A stretch of DNA of 64,000 bases from Streptomonospora salina (GTDB taxonomy: Bacteria; Actinomycetota; Actinomycetes; Streptosporangiales; Streptosporangiaceae), in assembly GCF_014204715.1 (NCBI RefSeq), contig NZ_JACHLY010000001.1:3556501-3620500 (forward strand), in the 5' to 3' direction. The notes under the pieces are model-generated. The model saw nothing but the letters and a program-made list of their open reading frames with translations. It had not been told where the DNA came from and made no database searches. Made by a program: the position numbers and the translations under genes. This document shows positions 45,007 through 54,967 of the stretch, one piece after another; the stretch's first letter is position 1, and the number at the start of each line of letters is the position of its first letter.

Positions 45007-46446
45007 TCACGGGGCTCGGAAGAGTGCCCGGGTCGGTTGCGGGCCCGCGTCGGGCATGCCGGCGGAGTCGCGGGCGGGGGCGGCCGAGCTCGGCCGGCGC
45101 GCGGTGTCGCTGAGTCGCAGCCACAACCCCAGGATCAGCCACGTCGACACCAGCGACGACCCTCCGGCCGACAGCAGCGGCGTGGTCATGCCGGTCATCG
45201 GGATGAGCCGCGTCACGCCGCCCAGCACCACGAACACCTGGAAGGACAGCAGGAACGCGCTTCCGGACGCGGTGAGCTTGGCGAAGACGTCGCGCGAAAC
45301 CAGGGCGGTACGGTAGCCGCGCTCGGTCAGCAGGAGCAGTGTCACGAGCACGGCCGTCAGCCCTGCCAGCCCGAACTTCTCCCCGACGGAGATGAGGATC
45401 AGGTCGCTGTCGGAGGCGAAGAGCGCGGCGGTGCGCCCGTGCCCGAACCCGGTGCCCGTCAGGCCGCCGCCGGCCAGCGCGAACAGGCCCTGCACCAGCT
45501 GGCCGCTGCCGGCGGCGGAGCCGTAGAGCTCCGGGTCGAACGGGTCGATCCAGATTTCGACCCGCCGGCGCACGTGCCAGAAGACCGCCCAGGTCGCCGC
45601 GGCGCCGGCGAGGAACAGGACCAGGCCGATCCCCACCCAGGATTTGCGGCGGGTGGCGGTGTAGAGCATCGCCAGAAAGACTGTGAACAGCACGAGCGAG
45701 GTGCCGAGGTCGCGGGTGCCGGCCAGGAGCAGCAGGGCCACCGCCCAGGCCGCGATCATCGGTCCCAGGTCGCGCATGCGCGGGAGGCTGAAGATCTTCA
45801 CGGGGCCCGCCCGCAGCTGGCGGGCGGTCAGCGCGAGGACGTCGCGCTTGTGGCCGAGGTAGCCGGCCAGGAAGACGACCAGCAGGATGCGGGCGAACTC
45901 CGAGGGCTGCACGGTGTAGCCGCCGAAGCCGATCCAGCGCCGCGCGCCGAACACCTCGATGCCGATGCCCGGCAGCATCGGCAGCACGATCAGCGCGAGA
46001 CCGCCGGCGAGGGTGACGTAGCGGTAGCGCTGCAGGAACGCGGGCCGGCGCACCGCGGCGAGCACCGCGACGCAGCCGGCCATGCCCAGTGCGGTCCACA
46101 GCAGCTGCCGGTCGGACTCGGACGGTCCGGCCCCGGAGGCGGCGTGCAGCCCCCAGATCACGGTCAGTCCGATGCCGTTGAGCGCGGTCGCCAGCGGCAG
46201 GATCAGCGGGTCGGCCCAGGGAGCGAGGAAGCGCACCGCGATGTGGGCGGTGGCGGCCAGACCGCCGAACGCGCACGTGTAGAAGGGGAAGCGGGCGGGG
46301 ACGCGGTCGTCGATCTGCAGCCCGGCCAGGCACAGGCACAGCGCGGACAGCCCCACCGCGATGAGGGTCAGCACCAGTTCGGCGTCGCGCCGCCGGGCCG
46401 GGGTGTTCGGCGGCGGCGCGCTTGCGCCCGTTGCTGGTGTGGCCAT
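45007..46446 (-). CDS. SEDS-family peptidoglycan glycosyltransferase (FtsW/RodA/SpoVE)
   Basis: 479 residues with about 12 membrane helices. Seen: the conserved GARRWIGFGGYTVQPSEFARI core, GTRDLGTSLVLF containing the catalytic Asp region, and TGMTTPLLSAGGSSLVSTW near the C-terminus, all diagnostic of SEDS polymerases. These polymerise lipid II in partnership with a class B penicillin-binding protein; no such gene is adjacent. Division (FtsW) versus elongation/sporulation role cannot be fixed from sequence; the absence of the dcw cluster argues against the main FtsW. ATG at 46446 follows a GAGGCGG site. A TATAGT -10 box lies about 120 nt upstream. Confidence 0.9.
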   Translation of the reverse strand: MATPATGASAPPPNTPARRRDAELVLTLIAVGLSALCLCLAGLQIDDRVPARFPFYTCAFGGLAATAHIAVRFLAPWADPLILPLATALNGIGLTVIWGLHAASGAGPSESDRQLLWTALGMAGCVAVLAAVRRPAFLQRYRYVTLAGGLALIVLPMLPGIGIEVFGARRWIGFGGYTVQPSEFARILLVVFLAGYLGHKRDVLALTARQLRAGPVKIFSLPRMRDLGPMIAAWAVALLLLAGTRDLGTSLVLFTVFLAMLYTATRRKSWVGIGLVLFLAGAAATWAVFWHVRRRVEIWIDPFDPELYGSAAGSGQLVQGLFALAGGGLTGTGFGHGRTAALFASDSDLILISVGEKFGLAGLTAVLVTLLLLTERGYRTALVSRDVFAKLTASGSAFLLSFQVFVVLGGVTRLIPMTGMTTPLLSAGGSSLVSTWLILGLWLRLSDTARRPSSAAPARDSAGMPDAGPQPTRALFRAP

Positions 46447-46563
46447 TCCGCCTCGCCTCGGGGCGCCGGTCTCTCCCGCGCCCCGCGCGGTGCGCGGCCG
46501 CCGTGGGGCGGGGCACCGGGGGCGCGAGGGGACGGACGCCGGTCGCGGTGGGTGGTTCGGGCA

Positions 46564-46569
46564 ACTATA
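46564..46569 (-). promoter_or_regulatory. -10 box for the SEDS gene
   Basis: TATAGT on the minus strand, the best -10 match in the 213-nt gap between the TSUP and SEDS genes; start-site leader would be about 110 nt. Confidence 0.4.
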
Positions 46570-46602
46570 GGCGCGCGTGTGCGGCTTCCACCTTAGGCGC
46601 GA

Positions 46603-46620
46603 CCGAAAACGCCGTTTCGG
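46603..46620 (-). terminator. weak hairpin after TSUP gene
   Basis: CCGAAA (46603-46608) and TTTCGG (46615-46620) form a 6-bp stem with a 6-nt loop, 40 nt after the TSUP stop on the minus strand. Confidence 0.3.
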
Positions 46621-46659
46621 CGCCGGTCGCCGGACGCAGCGGTGTCCGGAAAAGGGGGG

Positions 46660-47568
46660 TCAGTCCGCGGTGGCCACCTGCTCGGCGGCCGTGGCGGCGG
46701 TCCGCCGCTCGATGCGGTGGGCACGCAGCGACCAGGCCACGGCGGCCGCCCAGGCGAGGGCGACGCCGACGTAGACGGCCGCCGTTACGCCGGGGGAGGC
46801 GTCGACGGCGTCGCTGGCCAGCAGCACTCGGGTGTTGGTGAAGACGATCAGCCCGCCCACCAGTGATCCGAGCATGCGCGGGGGTACGTGGCTGGCCAGC
46901 CACGCGGCGATGGGCGCGGCCAGCAGCCCGCCCAGCAGCAGCACGGCCACCCAGGTGATGTTGATGCCGGTGAATCCCAGACCGACGGCGAACCCGACAC
47001 TGCCGGCGACCACGACCGCCGACTCGCCCACGCTGATCGATCCCACGACCTTGCGGGGCTCCAGCCGCCCGCTGGCCAGCAGCGCCGAGGTCCCCACGGG
47101 GCCCCAGCCGCCGCCTCCGGTGGAGTTCATGAATCCGGCGAACAGCCCGACGGGGGCGAGGAACCCGGCGCGCAGCGGCCGGCTGAGGTCGGGCCGGGGC
47201 AGATCGCGGAAGGTGAAGCGGGCGAGCAGGTAGGTGCCGAGGGCGAGCAGGATCGTCGACATCAGCGGGCCGGCCGCCTCGGTGGACAGCCGGCTGAGGA
47301 AGACCGCGCCGACGAAGGAGCCCGCGGCGCCGGGTACGGCGATGCGCCAGACCACCGCCCAGTCGACGTTGCCGAACCTCCAGTGGGCGAATCCGGAGGC
47401 GAATTGCGAGCCCACCTGGGAGAGGTTGACGGTGGCCGAGGCCAGCGCCGGGCTGGTGCCGATGACCAGCAGGGCGCTGGTGGTGCTGATCCCGTAGCCC
47501 ATACCGAGGCTGCCGTTGATGAGCTGCCCGAGAAGGCCGACGAAACCCAGAAGCACGAGGGTCTGCAT
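46660..47568 (-). CDS. TSUP (TauE/SafE) family sulfite/organosulfonate exporter-like protein
   Basis: 302 residues, about eight membrane helices. Seen: N-terminal FVGLLGQLINGSLGMGYGIS and the repeated second half GLFAGFMNSTGGGGWGPVGTSALL, the paired Gly-rich signatures of TSUP transporters, which export or import sulfite, sulfonates or other small anions. ATG at 47568 with GGAAGG about 9 nt upstream. Its place in a neighbourhood with cysD, cysN, APS kinase and sulfotransferases makes a sulfur-oxyanion role attractive, but that link is inference; it has its own promoter with an overlapping dyad. Confidence 0.85.
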   Translation of the reverse strand: MQTLVLLGFVGLLGQLINGSLGMGYGISTTSALLVIGTSPALASATVNLSQVGSQFASGFAHWRFGNVDWAVVWRIAVPGAAGSFVGAVFLSRLSTEAAGPLMSTILLALGTYLLARFTFRDLPRPDLSRPLRAGFLAPVGLFAGFMNSTGGGGWGPVGTSALLASGRLEPRKVVGSISVGESAVVVAGSVGFAVGLGFTGINITWVAVLLLGGLLAAPIAAWLASHVPPRMLGSLVGGLIVFTNTRVLLASDAVDASPGVTAAVYVGVALAWAAAVAWSLRAHRIERRTAATAAEQVATAD

Positions 47569-47610
47569 AGCGGGCGGCCTTCCGTGCCGGGTGTCGAAGC
47601 AACACCTCTA

Positions 47611-47633
47611 TTTATACCTCTTTAGTAGGGATA
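47611..47633 (-). promoter_or_regulatory. TSUP gene promoter with overlapping dyad
   Basis: Minus-strand TATAAA (47616-47611) is a strong -10 in an AT-rich patch rare in this window. It overlaps a 21-bp dyad TATACCT-N7-AGGGATA (47613-47633), 6 of 7 positions symmetric, which could be the operator of an unknown repressor. Confidence 0.5.
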
Positions 47634-49384
<1,751 letters not shown>

Positions 49385-49395
49385 TCTGCCCGCTC

Positions 49396-50397
49396 ATGCC
49401 CGAGGTGCCGGAGGAGCCGAAGCGGCCGCGCCCCGCGAAGGCGCGGCCGCCGGCCTCTGGTGCCTCGGGTGCGGCCGCCGGCGGCACGAAGAGCGGTACC
49501 GGAAAGAGCGGTACCGGAAAGGGCGCGAAGTCCTCCAGGGCCGCCGGCGCCACCGGGGGCGCGTCCGGCACGGGCGGGAGCTCCTCCGGATCGGCGAAGA
49601 CCGGCGGCGGCGCCCCGACCGGCAAGCGCGGTAGAACCGCCACGACCACAACGGCCGGGAGCGGCGGCGCGAAGAGTGCGGCCGCCGCCTCGGGCACGAA
49701 GTCGGCGCGGAAGTCGGACGCGAAGCCGGCGCGGAAGCCGGACGCGAATCCGGCGCGGGCTTCGGGCTCTACGCCGAGCACGGCCGCGGGCGGCAAGAAG
49801 GGCGCGTCCGGCTCGAAAGTCGTGCCGATCGACGCCGCGCCTTCGTCCAAGGACCGCGGCGGCACGGCGAAGGAAGGCGCCCGCGGCGGGAACGGCGGCT
49901 CCGCCGCCGGGTCGGCCCGCGGCGGCGGGGGCGGCTCCGGTCCGCGCTCTCCCGGGCCGCGCAACGGCGGTCCGTCCGGCTCCGGCGGCGGGAAGCCCAG
50001 ACCTGCCCTGACCAGCCGCGCCGCGATCCTCGCCCTGGTGATCTGCATGATCGCGCTCAGTCTGGCCTACCCGCTGCGCGAGTACCTGGCACAGCGGGCG
50101 CGCATCGCCGAACTGCGCGAAGAGAAGGCCCAGACTGAGCAGGCCGTCGGCGAGCTGCGAGAACGCCGCGAACACCTGCGGGACCCCGCCTACATCGAGC
50201 GCGAGGCCCGCACCCGGTTGCACTACCACTACCCCGATGAGCGCGCCTACGTCGTCGTCTCCGACGAGGACGAGCAGGACGCCGCCGACGACACCGGTTC
50301 CGGCGATCCGTGGTTCACCCGGCTGTGGAAGTCCGTGCTGGAGGCCGACGATCCGCAGCGGGAGCAGGGGATCCCCGAGGCCGAACCGACCGGCTGA
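49396..50397 (+). CDS. FtsB/DivIC-type septum protein with long disordered N-terminus
   Basis: 333 residues. The C-terminal third has one membrane helix (about 215-237, AAILALVICMIALSLAY), an outer coiled coil RIAELREEKAQTEQAVGELR and the DivIC/FtsB region ending DPAYIEREARTRLHYHYPDE. FtsB-type proteins join FtsL and FtsQ in the divisome and activate septal peptidoglycan synthesis. The first 210 residues are Lys/Gly/Ala/Ser/Thr-rich and repetitive (GTGKSGTGK; KSDAKPARKPDANPAR), far longer than in E. coli FtsB, though extended basic tails are known in actinobacterial homologues. ATG at 49396 lies 11 nt after eno. Repeat length could vary between strains. Confidence 0.85.
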   Translation: MPEVPEEPKRPRPAKARPPASGASGAAAGGTKSGTGKSGTGKGAKSSRAAGATGGASGTGGSSSGSAKTGGGAPTGKRGRTATTTTAGSGGAKSAAAASGTKSARKSDAKPARKPDANPARASGSTPSTAAGGKKGASGSKVVPIDAAPSSKDRGGTAKEGARGGNGGSAAGSARGGGGGSGPRSPGPRNGGPSGSGGGKPRPALTSRAAILALVICMIALSLAYPLREYLAQRARIAELREEKAQTEQAVGELRERREHLRDPAYIEREARTRLHYHYPDERAYVVVSDEDEQDAADDTGSGDPWFTRLWKSVLEADDPQREQGIPEAEPTG

Positions 50398-50535
50398 CAC
50401 GCGGTCACAGCCGTGCGGCACCGTGCGGTCCCCTAGCCCGGGAGTACGGTCGGGGGGAAGGGCGGACCCCGTGCGCGCGCCGCGCGGCGGCCTCTGCGCG
50501 GCGCAGGTCGTGCGCGGGGAGGGGCCGCCGGGAGC

Positions 50536-50541
50536 TAGGCT
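50536..50541 (+). promoter_or_regulatory. -10 box for leaderless DUF501 gene
   Basis: TAGGCT 9 nt before the ATG at 50551, with no Shine-Dalgarno sequence between. Confidence 0.4.
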
Positions 50542-50550
50542 GAGTGCGCG

Positions 50551-51165
50551 ATGGATTCCGCCGACCGCAGCACAGCCGCCTCCGACCGCGTCTCCGACAC
50601 CGACGCGGCGACCGTGCAGCGCCAACTGGGGCGCCCGCCGCGCGGCCTGCGGGCGGTGGCCCACCGCTGCCCGTGCGGGCTTCCCGACGTGGTGCGCACC
50701 GCGCCGCGCCTGGAGGACGGCACCCCGTTCCCCACGCTCTACTACCTCACCTGCCCGCGCGCGGCTTCGGCCATCGGCACCCTGGAGGCCGGCGGGACGA
50801 TGCGCCGGATGCAGGAGCGCCTGGCCGAGGACCCCGAACTGCGGGAGGCCTACGAGCGGGCGCACCGCGACTACCTGGGCGAGCGCACCGAGCAGACCCG
50901 GCGCGACGGTTCCGCGCCGCTGCCCGAGGGGATGCAGAGTACCGGGGGCATGCCCGAGCGGGTGAAGTGCCTGCACGCGCTGGTCGCCCACGAGCTGGCG
51001 CGGCCGGGCTCCAACCCCTTCGGCCGCGAGGCGCTGGACGCGCTGCCCGAGTGGTGGGCCGACGGGCCCTGCGTGTGCGCCGGCGGGGACGGCGGCGACG
51101 GCGCAGCCGAAAGCGCGGCGGGGCATCCGCACGCGGACGACGACATCGAGGGGACGACCAGGTGA
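50551..51165 (+). CDS. DUF501 family protein
   Basis: 204 residues. Seen: the family core VAHRCPCGLPDVVRTAPRLEDGTPFPTLYYLTCPRA (shown in pieces: HRCPCGLP, TPFPTLYYLTCPRA), RLGTLEAxG-like IGTLEAGGTMRRM, and VKCLHALVAHELARPGSNP; the paired Cys (HRCPCG, LTCPRA, VKCLHA, GPCVCA) suggest metal binding. The function is unknown; the gene is a constant member of the eno-ftsB-DUF501-ppx block in actinobacteria (for example the Rv1025 position in Mycobacterium tuberculosis). Its stop overlaps the ppx start (GTGA), so they are co-translated. The ATG has a -10 box 9 nt upstream and is probably leaderless. Confidence 0.9.
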   Translation: MDSADRSTAASDRVSDTDAATVQRQLGRPPRGLRAVAHRCPCGLPDVVRTAPRLEDGTPFPTLYYLTCPRAASAIGTLEAGGTMRRMQERLAEDPELREAYERAHRDYLGERTEQTRRDGSAPLPEGMQSTGGMPERVKCLHALVAHELARPGSNPFGREALDALPEWWADGPCVCAGGDGGDGAAESAAGHPHADDDIEGTTR

Positions 51166-52193
51166 CCACCGTGGCCGCCGTGGACTGCGGCACCAATTCC
51201 ATCCGGCTGCTCATCTCGGCGCTGATCGGGATGGAGGACGAGGAAGTCGGGCTCGTCGATCTCGAACGGCGCATGGAGGTGGTCCGCCTGGGCCAGGGCG
51301 TCGATCGTACCGGCGAGTTCACGCCCGAGGCGCTGGAGCGGACGTTCGCCGCGCTGCGCGGGTACGCCGACCTGATGCGCGAGAACGGTGTGGAGCCGGG
51401 ACCGGAGTCGGTGCGCATGGTGGCCACCAGCGCCACCCGCGACGTGCGCAACCGCGACGAGTTCGTCGAGGGTGTGCGCGGGATCATCGGCGTCGAGCCC
51501 GAGGTGGTCACGGGTGACGAGGAGGCGGAGCTGTCCTTCGTCGGCGCGACCGCCGAGCTGGAGGACGACGACGCCGGATTCGCCCCTCCGTTCCTGATCG
51601 TCGACATCGGGGGCGGCTCCACCGAGTTCGTGCTCGGCCGGCCCGACCCCGGCGACATTCCCGACGGCGAGGGCGCGGTACGCGCGGCCCGCTCGGTCGA
51701 CGTCGGCTGTGTGCGCCTCGCCGAGCGCCACCTCGCCGCCGACCCGCCCACCGCCGAGCAGATCGCCGCGGCCACGGCCGACGTCGACGCCGCGCTGGAC
51801 GAGGCCGCCGAGTCGGTGGCGCTGAAGGAGGCCGCCTCGCTGGTGTGCGTGGCCGGCACCGCCACGACGGTCGCGGGCATCGCCATGGAGCTGCCCGAGT
51901 ACGACGCCGAGCGGATCCACCACAGTTGGGTCCCGGCTGCGCGGGTGCACGAGATCGCCGAGGAACTGCTGGCGATGGACCACGACCAGCGGGCCGCGAT
52001 CGGTGTCATGCACCCGGGCCGGGTCGACGTGATCGGTGCGGGTGCACTCGTCCTCTCCCGCGTGGTGGCGCGTACCGGCGCGAGCGGGTTCGTGGCCAGC
52101 GAGCACGACATCCTCGACGGAATCGCCTGGGGCCTGTGCCTGGACGATACGGACGAGGCGGACGAGACGCCGCAGGGCGCCGCCGGCGAGTGA
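51162..52193 (+). CDS. ppx: Ppx/GppA-type exopolyphosphatase
   Basis: 343 residues. ASKHA-fold phosphatase that shortens polyphosphate or hydrolyses pppGpp. Seen: VAAVDCGTNSIRLLI, VRMVATSATRDVRN, VDIGGGSTEFVLG and the VAGTATTVAGIAMEL segment of the second domain. It is the short two-domain form (about 340 residues) without the HD domain of E. coli Ppx, like mycobacterial Ppx1. GTG at 51162 overlaps the DUF501 stop. Mycobacterial short forms act on short-chain polyphosphate; which substrate this one prefers cannot be told. Confidence 0.94.
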   Translation: MTTVAAVDCGTNSIRLLISALIGMEDEEVGLVDLERRMEVVRLGQGVDRTGEFTPEALERTFAALRGYADLMRENGVEPGPESVRMVATSATRDVRNRDEFVEGVRGIIGVEPEVVTGDEEAELSFVGATAELEDDDAGFAPPFLIVDIGGGSTEFVLGRPDPGDIPDGEGAVRAARSVDVGCVRLAERHLAADPPTAEQIAAATADVDAALDEAAESVALKEAASLVCVAGTATTVAGIAMELPEYDAERIHHSWVPAARVHEIAEELLAMDHDQRAAIGVMHPGRVDVIGAGALVLSRVVARTGASGFVASEHDILDGIAWGLCLDDTDEADETPQGAAGE

Positions 52194-52587
52194 GCCCGGG
52201 CCGCAGGCCCCCGGCGGGACCGTCCCCGGCCGCCGCGGGGCCGCGCCCCAGTGCCGCGGCCTTCGCGGAGCCCGCCCCCGTGGCTCCCGGTGAGACGCGT
52301 CACGCGCGAACTGACGCGTGAATCCGTTCACAAGGTCGCTGACCTGCACGGATGGACGTCAATGCAGGCATATCATGGTCTAAACCTGTACTACTCCTCG
52401 CTTTAATGTTACGCGGGGCTTGTGAAAGAATGCACAAGCAAGGCGAGGGAGAGATCCTCGGCTCCCTTGGCAAAGAAGAGCATTCTTTCCTTCGAAAGCC
52501 GAACGGGAACATGCCAGTCAACGAAGACTTACCGATCTTTGCGTCCTGGACGAGGGGCGTAGAACGGGACTCAGGGGCGGATGCGCG
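52194..52587 (+). other. intergenic leader region before ndh
   Basis: 394 nt with a distinctly lower GC content than the rest of the window from about 52370 to 52560. It holds a -10 box TAATGT (52404-52409), a Rex site (52420-52437), and a hairpin AGGGAG/CTCCCT (52446-52467, 10-nt loop), leaving a leader of roughly 170 nt. A frame from 52352 stops by ATGA overlap with the ndh start; from the inner ATG at 52430 it would be a 53-codon upstream ORF, unproven. Confidence 0.5.
52420..52437. promoter_or_regulatory. Rex operator upstream of ndh
   Basis: TTGTGAAAGAATGCACAA matches the Rex operator consensus TTGTGAA-N4-TTCACAA at 13 of 14 fixed positions. It begins 10 nt after a TAATGT -10 box, so bound Rex would cover the transcription start. 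Rex senses NADH/NAD+ and represses respiratory genes, including ndh in Streptomyces, when NADH is low. Confidence 0.75.
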
Positions 52588-53967
52588 ATGACCGAAGGCA
52601 GGAACTACCGCCTGGTGCACGGCGGCGGTGACGATGAGAAGATCCCGCATGTACTCGTCGTCGGCGGCGGGTACCTGGGGATGTACACCGCTAGGCGGCT
52701 GGAGAAGCAGCTGGGGCCGGGCGAAGCCCGCATCACGATCGTCGACCCCAACTCCTACATGACCTACCAGCCGTTCCTCCCCGAGATCGCTGCGGGCAGC
52801 ATCTCCCCGCGCCACGTCGTCGTGCCGCTGCGCAAGGTCTTCGAGCGGGTGCGGGTGCTCACCGGGCGCGTCATCCACGTGGACCACGAGAACCGCTCGG
52901 TCGACTTCGAGCCCGTGGTCGGCGAGCCGCGCGCGATCGGCTACGACTACATCGTGATGGCCGCCGGCGCCGTGTCCCGCACGCTGCCGATCCCCGGGCT
53001 GGCCGAGTGGGGGATCGGGATCAAGACGGTCGAGGAAGCCGTGTTCCTGCGCAACCATGTGCTGGACCAGTTGAACATCGCCGACTCCACCGACGACCCC
53101 GAGATCCGGCGCAAGGCGCTCAACTTCGTCTTCGTCGGCGGCGGTTTCGCCGGCGCCGAGGCGATCGCCGAACTGGAGGACCTGGCCCGCGACGCCACGT
53201 CCATGTACGCCTCCATCGACGTCGACGACCTGAACTTCTACCTGGTCGAGGCTGCCGACAAGATCCTTCCCGAGGTCGGCCCCGACGTCGGCGAGCGGAC
53301 CCTGAACCAGCTCAAGCGCCGCGGCATCGACATGCGGCTGTCGACGTTCCTGGAATCGGCCGTCGACCAGCGCATCAAGCTCAGCGACGGCGCCGAGTTC
53401 GACGCGGGCACGCTGGTGTGGACCGCCGGTGTCAAGCCGAGCCCGGTCGTGCAGGCCGGTGACCTGCCGCTGGGCCCCAAGGGCCATATCGATACCAGCG
53501 ACTACCTCACCGTCAACGGTGTGGACAACGCCTTCGCCGGCGGCGACAACGCGCAGGTGCCCGACGGCAAGGGCGGCTTCTACCCGCCCAACGCCCAGAA
53601 CGCGGTGCGCCAGGCCCCGGTGCTGGCCGACAACGTCATCGCCGCCCTGCGCGGCCGGGAGATGACCCGTTACGCGCACGGCAACCTGGGCGCCGTCGCG
53701 GGCCTGGGGCTGCACAAGGGCGCCGCCCAGCTGTTCGGCAGGATCAAGCTGACCGGCCGGCTCGCCTGGTACGCGCACCGGGCCTACCACCTCTACGCGG
53801 TGCCGACCTTCAACCGGAAGGCCCGTGTCCTCGCGGACTGGATCGTCGGCTTCGTTCTGCGGCGCGACTACGCCGCGCTTCCGGAGATGGACGAGCCGCG
53901 CCAGGCCTTCGAGGAAGCGGCCACACCGCAGGTGGAGAACGGCCAGCTGCTGCGCCGGGTCAGCTGA
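52588..53967 (+). CDS. ndh: type II NADH dehydrogenase (NDH-2)
   Basis: 459 residues. Membrane-associated flavoprotein passing electrons from NADH to menaquinone without proton pumping. Seen: FAD-binding VLVVGGGYLGMYTARRLE, the quinone-site region PLLPEIAAG-like QPFLPEIAAGSISPRH, NADH-binding FVFVGGGFAGAEAIAEL, and FAGGDNAQVP with the second FAD contact, plus a C-terminal amphipathic stretch (LADWIVGFVLRRD) for membrane binding. The ATG at 52588 has no strong ribosome site and overlaps the stop of a small upstream frame (ATGA), so translation may depend on that frame. A Rex site upstream predicts control by the NADH/NAD+ ratio. A strong terminator follows. Confidence 0.95.
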   Translation: MTEGRNYRLVHGGGDDEKIPHVLVVGGGYLGMYTARRLEKQLGPGEARITIVDPNSYMTYQPFLPEIAAGSISPRHVVVPLRKVFERVRVLTGRVIHVDHENRSVDFEPVVGEPRAIGYDYIVMAAGAVSRTLPIPGLAEWGIGIKTVEEAVFLRNHVLDQLNIADSTDDPEIRRKALNFVFVGGGFAGAEAIAELEDLARDATSMYASIDVDDLNFYLVEAADKILPEVGPDVGERTLNQLKRRGIDMRLSTFLESAVDQRIKLSDGAEFDAGTLVWTAGVKPSPVVQAGDLPLGPKGHIDTSDYLTVNGVDNAFAGGDNAQVPDGKGGFYPPNAQNAVRQAPVLADNVIAALRGREMTRYAHGNLGAVAGLGLHKGAAQLFGRIKLTGRLAWYAHRAYHLYAVPTFNRKARVLADWIVGFVLRRDYAALPEMDEPRQAFEEAATPQVENGQLLRRVS

Positions 53968-53996
53968 TGCTCCGGCGCCGCAGGCGCCACGAACGT

Positions 53997-54029
53997 CGGC
54001 CGGTCCCCGAAAGGGGGCCGGCCGCTTTT
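53997..54029 (+). terminator. strong rho-independent terminator after ndh
   Basis: 12-bp stem CGGCCGGTCCCC (53997-54008) with GGGGGCCGGCCG (54013-54024, one G-T pair), GAAA tetraloop, followed by CTTTTG. The best intrinsic terminator in the window. Confidence 0.9.
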
Positions 54030-54196
54030 GTCGGGTGCGGTTCCGCCTGTGCCGCGGCGCGGTCCTCCGCGGTTGCGGACCTGTCGGTTCGCAGGCCGTG
54101 GCGCGCCGAAATCGGCGACGAGTACGGCGCAGAGCGGCCGTTTCCTCCGTCGCCAGGCCGAAGCCGCGCGAATCCCGCTGAATCGACCATCCCCGG

Positions 54197-54202
54197 TATG
54201 AT
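54197..54202 (+). promoter_or_regulatory. -10 box directly before the tRNA-like gene
   Basis: TATGAT ends 6 nt before the first base of the acceptor stem (54209), so transcription would begin at the mature 5' end. No clear -35. Confidence 0.5.
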
Positions 54203-54208
54203 GGTGCC

Positions 54209-54282
54209 GCCCTCGTAGCCCAATGGTAGAGGCAGGCCCCCTAAAAGGGTCACAAGTGTCGGTTCGAGTCCGACCGGGGGTA
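54209..54282 (+). tRNA. atypical tRNA or tRNA-like gene, anticodon uncertain
   Basis: 74 nt. Acceptor GCCCTCG pairs with CGGGGGT (two G-T pairs); T arm GTCGG-TTCGAGT-CCGAC is perfect; discriminator A, no encoded CCA. The D region GCCCAATGGTAGAGGC keeps the GG and A14 positions but has a weakened stem. The anticodon stem GGCCC/GGGTC closes a loop CCTAAAA that lacks the universal U33; numbering gives TAA at 34-36, nominally a UUA reader, yet the short variable region (ACAAGT) is wrong for a bacterial leucine tRNA. It has its own -10 box and a following hairpin, so it is probably transcribed. It could be a degenerate tRNA, a non-decoding tRNA-like RNA, or a genuine odd tRNA. Confidence 0.55.
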
Positions 54283-54288
54283 CGACGC

Positions 54289-54314
54289 TGCGCGCGCCGG
54301 CGGCGGCGCGCGCA
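54289..54314 (+). terminator. hairpin after tRNA-like gene
   Basis: TGCGCGCGCC (54289-54298) and GGCGCGCGCA (54305-54314) form a perfect 10-bp stem with a 6-nt loop, 7 nt after the tRNA-like gene. Confidence 0.55.
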
Positions 54315-54967
54315 CCAGTGACCGCACCGCGAACTCCGGGAGCGGCATCGGCTTCAGGGCGCGGCAGAACACGCGGCCGCGGGGAGACCGGCGGGACCTG
54401 TGCCCCGTCCCGATCCGGCGCCGACCGGGCTCGTGGCGGGGCAGCGGCCGGATCCGGCCGCGCGCGGGACTCGGGCGGGCGTTGACAGCCGTGCGCGCGT
54501 GGGGTTGGGTATCCCGTGTGCCGACCGCCGCCGGGGACGGATGCGGCGTGTGGGCGGCACCCTGAGCGTCCGAGGGGGATGATGTCGTGAGTATCCGATT
54601 CACCGGTGCCGCCTGACCCTCTGCGAAGCCGCGCGTCGTCCCCGCTTCCCGCGGTGCCCCGCACCGCCTGAGGCGTCCCGCGTGTCGCCGCCCTCGACGG
54701 CGGCGCCGTGCGCCGTGCCTCCGCCTCTCGGCACACCGCCCGCACCCCTCCGAGCCCGACGCAGCCGAGCGCCGGGACGCTCCGGTGCGCTCCAGCCCTG
54801 GTCCCGCCGCGATTACGGCCGGTGAGCAGCGTCGACGCGCCTTCGCCGAACCACCGATCGACGAGTGCCCGCGCACCCGTCCCGCTTTCCTGCCGAGCGG
54901 ACCGTGCGCGCTGCCGCCGGACCCGGTGCCGCGGCAGCCGATCACATTGTTTGGAGCGACACACCGC
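54315..54967. other. intergenic region, no supported gene
   Basis: 653 nt between the tRNA-like gene and the nitroreductase-hemerythrin gene. Frames on both strands are Arg/Pro/Ala-rich with no family resemblance or ribosome site. I see no repeats or structured RNA I can defend. Confidence 0.4.

Noticed and set aside
52352-52591. 79-codon frame ending in the ndh start as a real gene
   Set aside because: Its first part would include the -10 box and Rex site, so it cannot be translated from 52352; a shorter version from 52430 remains possible and is noted as an upstream ORF.
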